64,000 nucleotides of DNA, from NCBI RefSeq assembly GCF_001420715.1, contig NZ_LJJC01000004.1, positions 3,489,014-3,553,013 of the forward strand, written 5' to 3'. The notes below the pieces were generated by a model. It was not told the DNA's origin, did not search any database, and worked only from the letters and a program-made list of their open reading frames with translations. The DNA is from Heyndrickxia shackletonii. GTDB lineage: Bacteria > Bacillota > Bacilli > Bacillales > Bacillaceae_C. Both the position numbers and the translations under genes were made by a program. How positions within the stretch are numbered: the stretch's first letter is position 1; each line of letters starts with the position of its first letter. Shown piece by piece: positions 23,704 to 33,520 of the stretch.

Positions 23704-26700
23704 TTATCCCAACTGTAAGAGATGGCCGCCGTCGAAGAAATAAAGATATTTGCCTTTTACGCACTTTTGTAAAATGTCCTGCAGGGCTTTTTCATAAAAA
23801 TCGAGCTGCGTTTTATATCTTTTTTCCAAAACAGGCTTTGCCTCCTCAAAACCACCTTTAAATCGGTCATAAATTCCGTCTGTTTTATAATCAAGCAAAA
23901 TAATATGGTCCTTTTCTTCTATCAAACAGTCGATAACCCCTTGAATCAGGATAGACTCATCCTTTAATGTATGATCTTGATACATTTCAGAAGCAGGTAC
24001 TGCTAAACTGAAAGGAACCTCCCTTTTTACCATTTTCGATTTTAACATTAGCTGTCCTAGCTCTGTTTCAAAAAATCGAACGACATTTTCCGGCTCCACC
24101 ACACTAATTTGGTCACTTGTGAGAAGCTCCTTTTTCACCATGTCTTCGAGTAGTATTTCAATGGAATGAATCGTCGGCATTTCATGTAATGGTACATGTT
24201 GCATTACCATGTGCAATACCGTCCCCTTTTCAGCTGGAGAAAGTTTCTTCTCCCGCATAAATCTCGGACGTCCGGATATTGGCTTTTCAAAAGCTTTCAC
24301 TACTTCCGAACTAGAAGCATCGTCGCGAACCTCATACATACGTTTCACTTCCGAAACGGACTGTTTCGAACGTCTAATTGTGGAAGCAGCATGGAAATAG
24401 GACCAATCCAACCTTTTGTAAATTTGTTCTTTATTTTCCGTCTGTATGCTCATAGCCTCTCCATGTTTCACCGTTTCTTTCCAATTCAACGATTCAGCCT
24501 GTACCGTTTCCATTTGCATGAATTCTTTTTTTGAATGAATCATAATTTTCCATTTTGATGGATGGTTCCAGATTTCCTCTACCAAACATTCCTTCCCATC
24601 AGCAAGTGGTGAATCATGATGACGAACTAATGCAGGTCCTATCCAATCAATATAGGATGTTGCTCTTGCTCTTACGTCATCCTTCAACAGCCAATCAACA
24701 TGTAATCCATTCTTTTTCCATTTTCCAATCGATTTTTGAGCACTTTTTAAGGTGCTGACTAAATATAACTTTTCCTTTGCCCTCGTTAATGCGACATAAA
24801 GAACACGCATCTCCTCGGATAAAGTTTCCAATTTTTTCTTTCTTTTAAAAGCAAGCTGAGGCAATGATGGATAGGTAATTCTTTTCTCAACATTCATATA
24901 CTTGCACGCAAATCCAAATTCTTTATCAAATAAATACGAATGCTGTATATCCATCATGTTAAATTTTCGCGATAAACCGGCAACAAAGACAATTGGAAAT
25001 TCTAATCCTTTACTGGAGTGAATGGTCATCATTCGGACCACATCCTCCTGTTCACTTATTGCTCTTGCAGCACCAAGATCATTTCCTTTTTCTTGCATTC
25101 TTTCGATAAACCGCAAAAATCGGAATAAGCCTCTGAAAGAGGTTGACTCATATTGCCTAGCACGATCATATAAAGATCTCAGATTTGCCTGTCGTTGCTT
25201 CCCTCCAGGTAATCCACCGACAAAGTCATAAAAATGAGTATCCCGATATATTTGCCAGATTAAGTCAGTTAAGGCACCCACCCTTGCATTATCTCGCCAA
25301 ATACTTAACTTTTTGGTAAAGCGGTTGAGCTTTTCATATATCTCTTCCGTTTCTTCTGTCGGCCTCTCTTTTAAAAATGATACAAGCGCTTCATAATATG
25401 TCCCTTGCTTTGAATGAATACGAATCGTTGCTAATTGTTCCTCATCTAACCCAACAATAGGAGATCTTAACACTCCTGCAAGAGGAATGTCCTGAAATGG
25501 GTTATCAATCACTTTCAACAAAGACATAACAATACTCACTTCTGTTGCTTCAAAATATCCCGTTGAAAGATTTGCATATATCGGGATTCCAGCTAACTTA
25601 AACTCCTCCATAATTTCTGGGGCCCACGACATTGAACGAAGTAAAATAACAATATCCCGATATTGAATTGGTCGATAGGTGCCCGTTTTAGGATTGAATA
25701 CTTCCTTTTGTTCACTTATTAGTTTCTTAATTTTCTGCGCCATGAAACGCGCCTCAAGCTGAGATTTCTCTAAATCTATTTTATCAAACTCATCATTCAT
25801 TTCCGTGTACTCTTCCGAATCATCGCCTTTACTATCTTCCAGATCTATAAAAGCCAATTCTATCGGATATTGGGAATCTTCCGGATATGAAGCGCCCTTT
25901 ACAAGCTCGGCTTGAGGATCATAATTTATTTCCCCAACATTTTCCCCCATGATTTGTTTAAAGAGATAATTTGTTCCTGCCAATACCTCTTGTCTGCTTC
26001 TGAAGTTTTTGGACAAATCGATTCTTAATCCTGTGTTTTCTCCCGACGGGGAAAATCGGTTATATTTATTTAAAAAAAGGTTCGGCTCAGCTAATCGAAA
26101 GCGATAAATGGATTGTTTAACATCGCCAACCATAAATAAATTTCCATTTTCGTCCCCTACACGAGTGACAAGTTTCAAAATGGTCTCCTGTACCATATTC
26201 GTATCCTGATACTCGTCCACTAACACTTCTTTAAATTGGTTGCGATAATCAAGCGCTGCCTCAGACGGCTCTAAGGTCTCTCCTGTTTCTGTCATTTTTC
26301 CTAATATGCCAAGACAGTAATGCTCTATATCTGTAAAATCCACCATTCCTTTTTCCATTTTCATTTGCTCAAACTTTTTGGCAAATTCTTTTACTGTCAA
26401 AACGAGGGTAAAAATAACATCTTTCATCTCGCGCATATCTTTTAAGAAATACTCAGGTTTACGCGAAAACAGTTCATCACGAATTTTCTCTATTGTTTCT
26501 TTCGCTTTTTTTCTTAGATCATCCGCTTCTTTTACTAGGTCTTTGTTATATTCATCGCCTTTACATGGCTTTGCCCGCCCGAATGACCAATTATTCATTG
26601 CTTCATAAAGCTGATTCCAAGAACCGCCAGTCACTTTCAAGATTTTACTTATGACTTCAATATCATCCAAATAGTTTTCCGCTCTAGGCGCAGGGCCCCC

Positions 26701-27456
26701 GGGCAGCTTCGTCATTTCATATGCTTCCTCGAGCATTCCTTTAGCTCCTTCAAGTTGCAAGGAAATATCAAAACGAAGTGCTTCCATAAACGGAAGTTGA
26801 TCAATATCCATGCCCTCTGAAACATCATACATTTCTACTAATTGATCGAGCCATATATCCGGATTTGGGTGAGACCGTGAAAAATCATACAATTTGCAAA
26901 CTAATTCCTGCAACGCAGCATCACTGCGGTCATTGGTAAAAGTATCCACTAGATGGAAGAAAGCCTCATTATTTTCTTTTCCATACTCCGTTTCAAATAA
27001 GTCGTCTAAACATTCGTCCCGAAGCAGCTCTCTTTCTGTTTCGTCGGCAATTCGAAAACCCGGGTCTATATCTATTAAATAATAATATTTGCGAATAACC
27101 TCCAAACAAAACGAATGCAGTGTGGAAATAGACGCCCTGTTCAACAATGTCAGCTGTCTCCTCAACCTGTTTGAGGTCGGATCGATTTCTATTTCCTTCT
27201 CCAACGCTTCACCAATACGATGACGCATTTCTGCAGCAGAAGCGTTCGTGAACGTTACTACTAGTAATTGATCAACATCAATCGGATCATCTTTAGCGAT
27301 GATTTTTTGAATGATTCTTTCCACTAGTACAGCAGTTTTGCCAGATCCGGCTGCAGCGGCAACTAATATATTTTGATCCTTTGCCATTATGGCCTTCCAT
27401 TGATCATCCGTCCAAGTGGAATCTACAGGCTTAATTGGAATAATTGTTTTCACCAC
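23704..27456 (-). CDS. addA: AddA, helicase-nuclease subunit A
   Basis: 1250 residues of a UvrD/Rep-type superfamily-1 helicase fused to a RecB-type nuclease. Walker A AAAGSGKT lies at 34-41. The helicase motif Val-Asp-Glu-Tyr-Gln-Asp-Thr is near residue 415, and motif VI-type Val-Ala-Leu-Thr-Arg-Ala follows. The C-terminal nuclease keeps Gly-Val-Ile-Asp and Leu-Leu-Asp-Tyr-Lys-Thr-Asp. AddAB processes double-strand ends and loads RecA at Chi sites. It starts with GTG (27456 or 27453) after AGGAGG and overlaps the addB stop by 26 nt. Downstream it faces gerP; sbcD/sbcC, next in B. subtilis, are absent here. Confidence 0.96.
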   Translation of the reverse strand: MVKTIIPIKPVDSTWTDDQWKAIMAKDQNILVAAAAGSGKTAVLVERIIQKIIAKDDPIDVDQLLVVTFTNASAAEMRHRIGEALEKEIEIDPTSNRLRRQLTLLNRASISTLHSFCLEVIRKYYYLIDIDPGFRIADETERELLRDECLDDLFETEYGKENNEAFFHLVDTFTNDRSDAALQELVCKLYDFSRSHPNPDIWLDQLVEMYDVSEGMDIDQLPFMEALRFDISLQLEGAKGMLEEAYEMTKLPGGPAPRAENYLDDIEVISKILKVTGGSWNQLYEAMNNWSFGRAKPCKGDEYNKDLVKEADDLRKKAKETIEKIRDELFSRKPEYFLKDMREMKDVIFTLVLTVKEFAKKFEQMKMEKGMVDFTDIEHYCLGILGKMTETGETLEPSEAALDYRNQFKEVLVDEYQDTNMVQETILKLVTRVGDENGNLFMVGDVKQSIYRFRLAEPNLFLNKYNRFSPSGENTGLRIDLSKNFRSRQEVLAGTNYLFKQIMGENVGEINYDPQAELVKGASYPEDSQYPIELAFIDLEDSKGDDSEEYTEMNDEFDKIDLEKSQLEARFMAQKIKKLISEQKEVFNPKTGTYRPIQYRDIVILLRSMSWAPEIMEEFKLAGIPIYANLSTGYFEATEVSIVMSLLKVIDNPFQDIPLAGVLRSPIVGLDEEQLATIRIHSKQGTYYEALVSFLKERPTEETEEIYEKLNRFTKKLSIWRDNARVGALTDLIWQIYRDTHFYDFVGGLPGGKQRQANLRSLYDRARQYESTSFRGLFRFLRFIERMQEKGNDLGAARAISEQEDVVRMMTIHSSKGLEFPIVFVAGLSRKFNMMDIQHSYLFDKEFGFACKYMNVEKRITYPSLPQLAFKRKKKLETLSEEMRVLYVALTRAKEKLYLVSTLKSAQKSIGKWKKNGLHVDWLLKDDVRARATSYIDWIGPALVRHHDSPLADGKECLVEEIWNHPSKWKIMIHSKKEFMQMETVQAESLNWKETVKHGEAMSIQTENKEQIYKRLDWSYFHAASTIRRSKQSVSEVKRMYEVRDDASSSEVVKAFEKPISGRPRFMREKKLSPAEKGTVLHMVMQHVPLHEMPTIHSIEILLEDMVKKELLTSDQISVVEPENVVRFFETELGQLMLKSKMVKREVPFSLAVPASEMYQDHTLKDESILIQGVIDCLIEEKDHIILLDYKTDGIYDRFKGGFEEAKPVLEKRYKTQLDFYEKALQDILQKCVKGKYLYFFDGGHLLQLG

Positions 27457-30400
27457 TCAAAACCTCCTCTCGAATTAAATTCAGCAAATCATTAGGCTTT
27501 TCTGGTGTTAAAATTCTGTATTGGTTATCGTCTAAAGATTGATCAAATTGGCAAACGGATTTATACGAACAAAATTCACAAGGTGTTCGTTTTTTCAATT
27601 GATATGGATTTATATCCACAACACCGGAAGAAATGGCATTCCCTGATTTTTCATAAAGATTTCGAACATAGTTGTGAAGGATTTTAAAATCCTCTTTTCC
27701 AGCAACCTGTGATCGAGCTGATAATGTTCCATCCTTTTTTAACTCTGCAGATACAATTTTTGAGGTGCCGCTTTCCAATGATTGATCCATTAATTTAACC
27801 ACGTTTGCATCGTCTAGCATTAAACCCTTCATTTTAAAGCTCTTGAAAATCTCTTCTTCTATTTCCTCCAGTGTTAAAATTTTATTGCTCTTAACAATCG
27901 GATTATGGAGATGGAAATACAATACTCCGGCAGGTACACCATCTGTACCTACTAAAGTTTTGGAGTTTGTCACTACAATATCTAAATAGGTAAGCATTTG
28001 TAATGCCAGTCCATAATACACTTCTGTCAGGTCCAGAGTTCGAGCGCTTGACTTATAATCAATTACTCTTAAATAAACCCCATTGTCATCCTCTGCTTTA
28101 TCAACACGATCAATACGCCCCTGCAATTCCATTTTTGTTCCATTCCTCAGCGTAAAGGTTAGAGGAGGCAATTCAGACTTAGCGCCGAAATCAAGCTCCA
28201 TCCCAATAGGTACAAAGCCGCTTTGCTTCGATTGCTGGCTTAACACAAGGGAAGCACGTCCAATTACTTGCTCAAGCTTTCGTTTAATATAATGATGGCG
28301 GTTAGAGCTAAGAAGGATTTGATGCTGGAGCTTAGGAGCCAAATATGCAACCGCCTCTTTAGCTAAAGCATTACATTGATCCTTTGTTAAAGAAGACCAT
28401 GATAATCCGTGCTTCCTAATCTCATCGGATATCCATTTTAATGCACCGTGAAATAAATCACCGATATCAGGTGCTTCCAATTTATATATTTGTCTTTCTC
28501 TCAGTTTCAGTCCATGTGTAGCAAAGTGTGAGAACGGACATCCATGGAAAAGCTCCATCCTTGATACGCTTGCTAAAATTTTATCACCATAAAGTTCCTT
28601 AGATGTCTTTTCCGTTATCTGCTTAGCTTTATTTTGATAAAAAAGGCTCGATAAGATATGGACCGTTGGCTGTTTCCACTTTGCACTCTTTATATAGTAG
28701 TTATAAACATCCCACCAAAAATCTGGTACAGAGTACCCGCGTTTCTTTTGCTGCAGCTGTGAAGTTAAAAAGGCTATAGCTGTATTTGGATGAGAGACAT
28801 ATTCTAGCTGTTCTGAGAAATTTATTTCAGATGGATCATTCACAACTACCGTTTCTTGTGCATTCGGAAAGAGCTCCTTCATTCTTTTCAAATATGGTGA
28901 TGGCAATAATGCTTTGCCTTCTTCATTTGCTAAGGGATAGGACAAGTACAAATAATTGGAAGGTGTCGTAAATGCTTTATAGGCAATAAACTCCTCATCA
29001 AGAAGCCTTGTTTTGCTGCTAGGTGCTATCTTAATTCCATTTTGAAGTAAGGCTTCACGATCTGAGTCAGCTAATATTCCTTCTTCACTCATTCTTGCCG
29101 GCATTACCCCATCATTAAGACCAATAACAAATGCTGCTTTTATATCTGAAAGCCGAGATAATTCAAGGTTCGCAACAAGAACTTGATCAATTGCAGGCGG
29201 AACGAGTGAAAACCTCATAGCCTCTAATCCGGCATCCATTATGAGAGCAAATTCCTTTAGGGAAATGCTTTCCTCTCCGAATATATCAACAAATTGATCG
29301 ATTAAATCGATAACGGCGTTCCAAGCTTGATCATGCTCTCTGGCTGATACGAGATCGCCTTTTTCTTCCGCTAGGACACAGAGTTTTTCTAGTTTAGCAG
29401 AGATATCAAGCTCTTCTAAGTAGAGAAATAGGGCTTCACAGAGCTCTTGTCCATTTTTCGCATTTTTTAACCGTCTGGATAATCGATTTATAGGTGCTGA
29501 AATAAATAAACGCAATTCATTTAGCTCATGTTCCATCTGTTTTTCCGCATCTGTTTGGGGAACATTTTCTAATTCAAGTCCCCTGATTCTTCTGTATACC
29601 CATCTTTCCTTGCTTACCCACTTATTACCTTTTATCCCATAAGCAATTACATAGTTTTCAAGACGGTCCATTTTTTCTCGGAGGTCATGATGATTACTTT
29701 CTAATGGGAACAGCAAATCGGTTTTTACTGCGCGAAACACGGACTCATAGCGCCAATTACTATTAATAGTTTCTATAGTTGAACGAATCAATTCTATTAA
29801 AGGATGGTGAAACATTGGTCTCTTTTGATCAATGAAATAAGGAATTTCATAGTCATAGAAAACCGTCTCCATCACATCCTGGTAATCTTGTCCGTTCCGA
29901 ACTAGAATAGCAAAATCCATATAGCGATAGCCTTTTGTCCTTACTAGCCTGCGGATTTCTCGTGCAATCCCCTCTATTTCCGCCCGGCGGTTAGCAGAAT
30001 GGAAAATACGCATCTTTGTATCCTCTAAGAATGGTCTTGCTGGCCTTTTCTCAAATACAGATTCTAAGTACTGGATACTCCTATTTTCATAGCGATGTGG
30101 ATAAGTAAGAAGAACATCATCCTCTACCCCTGCCTGCACATCCAGCGCCATTTTATAGAGTGTTTGATATGCCTCTCCAGACATACGGAATAAATGTAAT
30201 TCATCCGGTTCCTCCGTGCGAAATGACTGGTCAAGTGTTAAAGCAATAGAAACCCGTTTACAGACCCTCATCAATTGGCCAATCACCATATATTCTTGCG
30301 GGGTGAAGCTGTGAAAACCATCAATATATATTTCTGCATCTTGTAGATAAGTAGATTTTTCAATAGATTCCGCTAATAGCCTCATATAGTCTTCCGTATC

Positions 30401-30922
30401 TAGATACTTTCCCTGTAATGCTTCTTCAAAATGGTGATATATCAACTCTAAATCATGTAATTTATCCTTCAATGAATTAGGTGCTTCCTGATTTTCTATT
30501 GCAAGTTCTTCCGGCTTAATACAATATCGTTTGAATTCCGTTAACATCGTTTCTACATGTTCAATGAAACCTGTCTTATCTGCTGCTCGTCCAAAAAGCT
30601 TCAAGTGGTCCTTCTTATCCTCCACTATTTTGCGAATAAGCATATTGAGGCCGGCACTAGAAATATGCGTTCTGCTGATACCGCCAGTTTCTTGTAAAAT
30701 TCGCCAAGCCAACCTCGTTAAACTAAATACTTGAGCTCGAATCATCCCCTTTAATCCCGGGGTATTAATGAGACGATATTCCGATAAGAATGTCATCTGA
30801 TCCGGAACAATATAAATAAGCGGATTTCCACTAGGGGATTCTTTAAGATTTTCCGTTATTTCATCCATAAAAAGCTTCGACTTTCCCGTACCAGTACGCC
30901 CAATCACAAAACGAACAGACAT
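27431..30922 (-). CDS. addB: AddB, helicase-nuclease subunit B
   Basis: 1163 residues. The N-terminus carries Gly-Arg-Thr-Gly-Thr-Gly-Lys-Ser (8-15), as in AddB. The C-terminal nuclease has Leu-Arg-Val-Ile-Asp-Tyr-Lys-Ser-Ser. The 4Fe-4S ligands are visible as Phe-His-Gly-Cys-Pro-Phe-Ser near residue 795 plus Cys-Glu-Phe-Cys-Ser-Tyr-Lys-Ser-Val-Cys near 1128. AddB recognises Chi and cuts the 5' strand in partnership with AddA. GAGAGGAG precedes the ATG. Upstream of addA in one operon. Confidence 0.96.
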   Translation of the reverse strand: MSVRFVIGRTGTGKSKLFMDEITENLKESPSGNPLIYIVPDQMTFLSEYRLINTPGLKGMIRAQVFSLTRLAWRILQETGGISRTHISSAGLNMLIRKIVEDKKDHLKLFGRAADKTGFIEHVETMLTEFKRYCIKPEELAIENQEAPNSLKDKLHDLELIYHHFEEALQGKYLDTEDYMRLLAESIEKSTYLQDAEIYIDGFHSFTPQEYMVIGQLMRVCKRVSIALTLDQSFRTEEPDELHLFRMSGEAYQTLYKMALDVQAGVEDDVLLTYPHRYENRSIQYLESVFEKRPARPFLEDTKMRIFHSANRRAEIEGIAREIRRLVRTKGYRYMDFAILVRNGQDYQDVMETVFYDYEIPYFIDQKRPMFHHPLIELIRSTIETINSNWRYESVFRAVKTDLLFPLESNHHDLREKMDRLENYVIAYGIKGNKWVSKERWVYRRIRGLELENVPQTDAEKQMEHELNELRLFISAPINRLSRRLKNAKNGQELCEALFLYLEELDISAKLEKLCVLAEEKGDLVSAREHDQAWNAVIDLIDQFVDIFGEESISLKEFALIMDAGLEAMRFSLVPPAIDQVLVANLELSRLSDIKAAFVIGLNDGVMPARMSEEGILADSDREALLQNGIKIAPSSKTRLLDEEFIAYKAFTTPSNYLYLSYPLANEEGKALLPSPYLKRMKELFPNAQETVVVNDPSEINFSEQLEYVSHPNTAIAFLTSQLQQKKRGYSVPDFWWDVYNYYIKSAKWKQPTVHILSSLFYQNKAKQITEKTSKELYGDKILASVSRMELFHGCPFSHFATHGLKLRERQIYKLEAPDIGDLFHGALKWISDEIRKHGLSWSSLTKDQCNALAKEAVAYLAPKLQHQILLSSNRHHYIKRKLEQVIGRASLVLSQQSKQSGFVPIGMELDFGAKSELPPLTFTLRNGTKMELQGRIDRVDKAEDDNGVYLRVIDYKSSARTLDLTEVYYGLALQMLTYLDIVVTNSKTLVGTDGVPAGVLYFHLHNPIVKSNKILTLEEIEEEIFKSFKMKGLMLDDANVVKLMDQSLESGTSKIVSAELKKDGTLSARSQVAGKEDFKILHNYVRNLYEKSGNAISSGVVDINPYQLKKRTPCEFCSYKSVCQFDQSLDDNQYRILTPEKPNDLLNLIREEVLSGENNYSN

Positions 30923-31159
30923 ATTTACTCATCTCCTCTCAAAACAAACCGTTCCTAGATATGTATCTATTATAATATAATCATCCGCCAATATTTGAGA
31001 AAAATACTGGATATAATACGTATCAGAACATATATTCTTATTAATAGATTACTATTTTTCCTTTAAAACCACAATAATAACAGAACGATCATGAAGTATC
31101 GATTTACCTGCTTTGCTGCTAAAAAGAGGATCGCTTTAACCTATTCAATGTTTTTTCAA

Positions 31160-31192
31160 AAAGAAAAAGTAGCACAACCTTTCATGCTACTT
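31160..31192 (-). terminator. Terminator of the sigma-54 activator operon
   Basis: On the minus strand AAGTAGCA pairs with TGCTACTT around a 10-nt loop, followed by TTTCTTTTT. The activator stop codon lies within the stem. Confidence 0.8.
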
Positions 31193-32611
31193 AATTTGAT
31201 ACCATTTACATTTATCATATAATTTTGTTTTTCCGATTCCTAATAGCTTTGCTGCTTTTTGCTTATTTCCGTTTGTAATTTTCAAGGCTTTTAAAATAGC
31301 TTGTTTTTCCACAAAGGCTAGTGTTTCTTTTAATGGACGAACAGTTTCGATTCCATCTATATTATTTTGACTATTTTCATTATGTAAAACCTGATATCCA
31401 TTCATATAGATTTGATCGTCTTGTAAATATAATGGGAGATGTTTCATTTCTATTTTGTTGGTACCCTCTAAAACATTAATGGCACGTTCCAGCACATTTT
31501 CTAATTCGCGTATATTTCCCGGCCATTTATGGTTCATAAGTTTGTTTAAGACTTCGAAAGACATTTCCACCCCTTGCCGATGGAATCTATTTTCTAGTTT
31601 TCTTAGGAGATTTGTTGCGATTGCGGGTATATCATCCTTTCGATTTTTTAAAGGCGGAATCTCAATTCTTATCACATTTAGCCGATAGTATAAATCTTGA
31701 CGGAATTTACCCTCTTCTACCATTTTCTCTAAATTTCGGTGAGTTGCAGCGATAATTCTTACATCAATAAATATCGGTGTTTGCCCGCCTACCCGTTCGA
31801 TTTCTTTTTCTTGTAAAACCCGAAGCAGTTTGCTTTGCATAGCTAATGGCATATCACCTATTTCGTCCAAAAAGATAGTTCCATAGTTTGCTAATTCAAA
31901 TTTTCCCTTTTTTCCTCCTCTTTTCGCTCCCGTAAAAGCGCCTTCCTCATATCCAAATAATTCTGATTCCAGCAGATGTTCAGGTATGGAAGCGCAATTA
32001 ATACGGACTAATGGGAAATGCTGCCTTGGACTATTTTGGTGTATGGCATGGGCAAATAATTCTTTGCCGGTTCCCGATTCTCCTATTAATAATACAGCTG
32101 AATGATTGACCGATATTTTTTCAGCTAGCTTTTTAGATTTTATAAATTCGGGGCTTGTCCCAATTAAATCAGAGAATGTATATTTACTAGTTAACCCTTT
32201 TTCAAAATTGTTTTTATAATAGTTTAGTTCATCGAGGATTGGCTGGATTTTCTTCGAATACTCCCACCACTCTTGAGGATTTTTAAACATTACAGTTCCT
32301 ACGGCGCCAACTAATTCTTCCTCTATATACAAAGGATAGCGATTTGCAATCATTTCACTGTTATTGATAGGCTGAATTGCGGCTAATTCAGCCTGACCAG
32401 TTTTCGCTACAATATGCATTCGTGAGTTTTCGATAATATCCTGTACCGGTTGATCCGTTGCTTTCTCAACTGTTGTTCCAAGAAATTCACAATAAGCTGG
32501 ATTAATATAACGAATAATACCGTCGCGATCAACAACGACAATTCTTTCAGCTGCAAGATTGACGATTTCATCCAGCCACTTAAATGGAAGTCTGCCGATT
32601 CCTAAATTCAT
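31187..32611 (-). CDS. Sigma-54-dependent PAS-AAA+ transcriptional activator
   Basis: 474 residues: a PAS domain (about 10-120), a sigma-54 activator AAA+ domain with Walker A Gly-Glu-Ser-Gly-Thr-Gly-Lys-Glu and the sigma-54-contacting Gly-Ala-Phe-Thr-Gly-Ala loop, Walker B Ile-Phe-Leu-Asp-Glu-Ile-Gly-Asp, and a C-terminal Fis-type helix-turn-helix with Gly-Asn-Lys-Gln-Lys-Ala-Ala-Lys-Leu-Leu-Gly. The start at 32611 has GGGGAG upstream; an ATG at 32626 is less well placed. Third gene downstream of the GntP permease and the dehydrogenase. A -24/-12 promoter in front of the permease makes it very likely that this activator controls its own operon. Confidence 0.93.
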   Translation of the reverse strand: MNLGIGRLPFKWLDEIVNLAAERIVVVDRDGIIRYINPAYCEFLGTTVEKATDQPVQDIIENSRMHIVAKTGQAELAAIQPINNSEMIANRYPLYIEEELVGAVGTVMFKNPQEWWEYSKKIQPILDELNYYKNNFEKGLTSKYTFSDLIGTSPEFIKSKKLAEKISVNHSAVLLIGESGTGKELFAHAIHQNSPRQHFPLVRINCASIPEHLLESELFGYEEGAFTGAKRGGKKGKFELANYGTIFLDEIGDMPLAMQSKLLRVLQEKEIERVGGQTPIFIDVRIIAATHRNLEKMVEEGKFRQDLYYRLNVIRIEIPPLKNRKDDIPAIATNLLRKLENRFHRQGVEMSFEVLNKLMNHKWPGNIRELENVLERAINVLEGTNKIEMKHLPLYLQDDQIYMNGYQVLHNENSQNNIDGIETVRPLKETLAFVEKQAILKALKITNGNKQKAAKLLGIGKTKLYDKCKWYQIK

Positions 32612-32691
32612 CGTATTTCTCCCCATCCGTTCAAGATTTTATATTAACTATTATAGCAAAGGAGGGGAGAATTTTTTTATTTTTCAAATTT

Positions 32692-33477
32692 TCACTGTAC
32701 CGTATAGCCACCATCTAGTACAACCGCTTGACCTGTCACCCCTCTTGCTTTCTCACTTATCAAAAAGGCTGCATAATCCGCAATTTCAGAAACGTCTAAC
32801 AGTCTTTTTTGCGGGACTAGCGGAAAGATTACTTCTTCAATTACCCTTTCAAAAGGGACATTTCTCGTATTGGCTAAATCTTGCAGCTGATTGCGAACCA
32901 ACGGGGTATCAACATAACCGGGACATAAGGCATTAACAGTAATTCCGTATTCCGCTCCCTCCAACGCTGCTACCTTCGTAAGACCAATCACCCCATGCTT
33001 CGCACTATTATATGCTGCTTTACCGCTGAATCCAATTAATCCATTTATTGAGGCCATATTAAGAATCCGCCCAAATTTTTGCTTTTTCATAATCGGAAAT
33101 ACATGTTTAATAGCTGTAAAAGGGGCCGTTAACATTATTTTAATCATTAATTCAAATTTCTCTGTAGGAAACTCTTCTAACGGTGAAACATGCTGTAAGC
33201 CGGCATTATTGACAAGAATGTCTAGTCTGCCAAATTCCTTTATCGTTTGGTCAAGTGCATCGGTTAATTTCTCTTCATTTGTTACATCGCATGGAAAAGA
33301 GGTGGCGTAGTATCCTTGCTCTTTAAGTTTTTGAACTGCTGTATCGCTCTTTTCTTCATTTAAATCTGAAATAACAATCTTAGCACCTTCACGTGCAAAG
33401 GTTTCCGCAATTTCTAAACCAATTCCACTAGCTGAACCAGTTATAAAAGCGACTCTTCCAGATAAATTATTTTCCAC
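32692..33477 (-). CDS. 3-hydroxybutyrate dehydrogenase-type SDR
   Basis: 261 residues, full-length SDR. The cofactor turn Thr-Gly-Ser-Ala-Ser-Gly-Ile-Gly, Asn-Asn-Ala-Gly-Leu-Gln-His-Val, catalytic Ser in Asn-Met-Ala-Ser-Ile-Asn, and Tyr-Asn-Ser-Ala-Lys are present. The His-Val-Ser-Pro-Leu-Glu-Glu-Phe-Pro segment is characteristic of D-3-hydroxybutyrate dehydrogenases. It oxidises 3-hydroxybutyrate to acetoacetate with NAD. GTG start after AAGGAGGAG. Between the permease (43 nt gap) and the activator (about 80 nt gap). It resembles yxjF of the B. subtilis yxjC-scoA-scoB-yxjF operon, but scoA and scoB are missing here. Confidence 0.88.
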   Translation of the reverse strand: MENNLSGRVAFITGSASGIGLEIAETFAREGAKIVISDLNEEKSDTAVQKLKEQGYYATSFPCDVTNEEKLTDALDQTIKEFGRLDILVNNAGLQHVSPLEEFPTEKFELMIKIMLTAPFTAIKHVFPIMKKQKFGRILNMASINGLIGFSGKAAYNSAKHGVIGLTKVAALEGAEYGITVNALCPGYVDTPLVRNQLQDLANTRNVPFERVIEEVIFPLVPQKRLLDVSEIADYAAFLISEKARGVTGQAVVLDGGYTVQ

Positions 33478-33520
33478 TGTAGCTCCTCCTTAAGATGATT
33501 AATTTATTTGAAATTTTCTA

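Noticed and set aside
23680-23705. GGGGGACAGGTCCCC palindrome between gerPF and addA
   Set aside because: Short palindrome of a kind common between Bacillus genes; no T-run, so not called as a terminator of its own.
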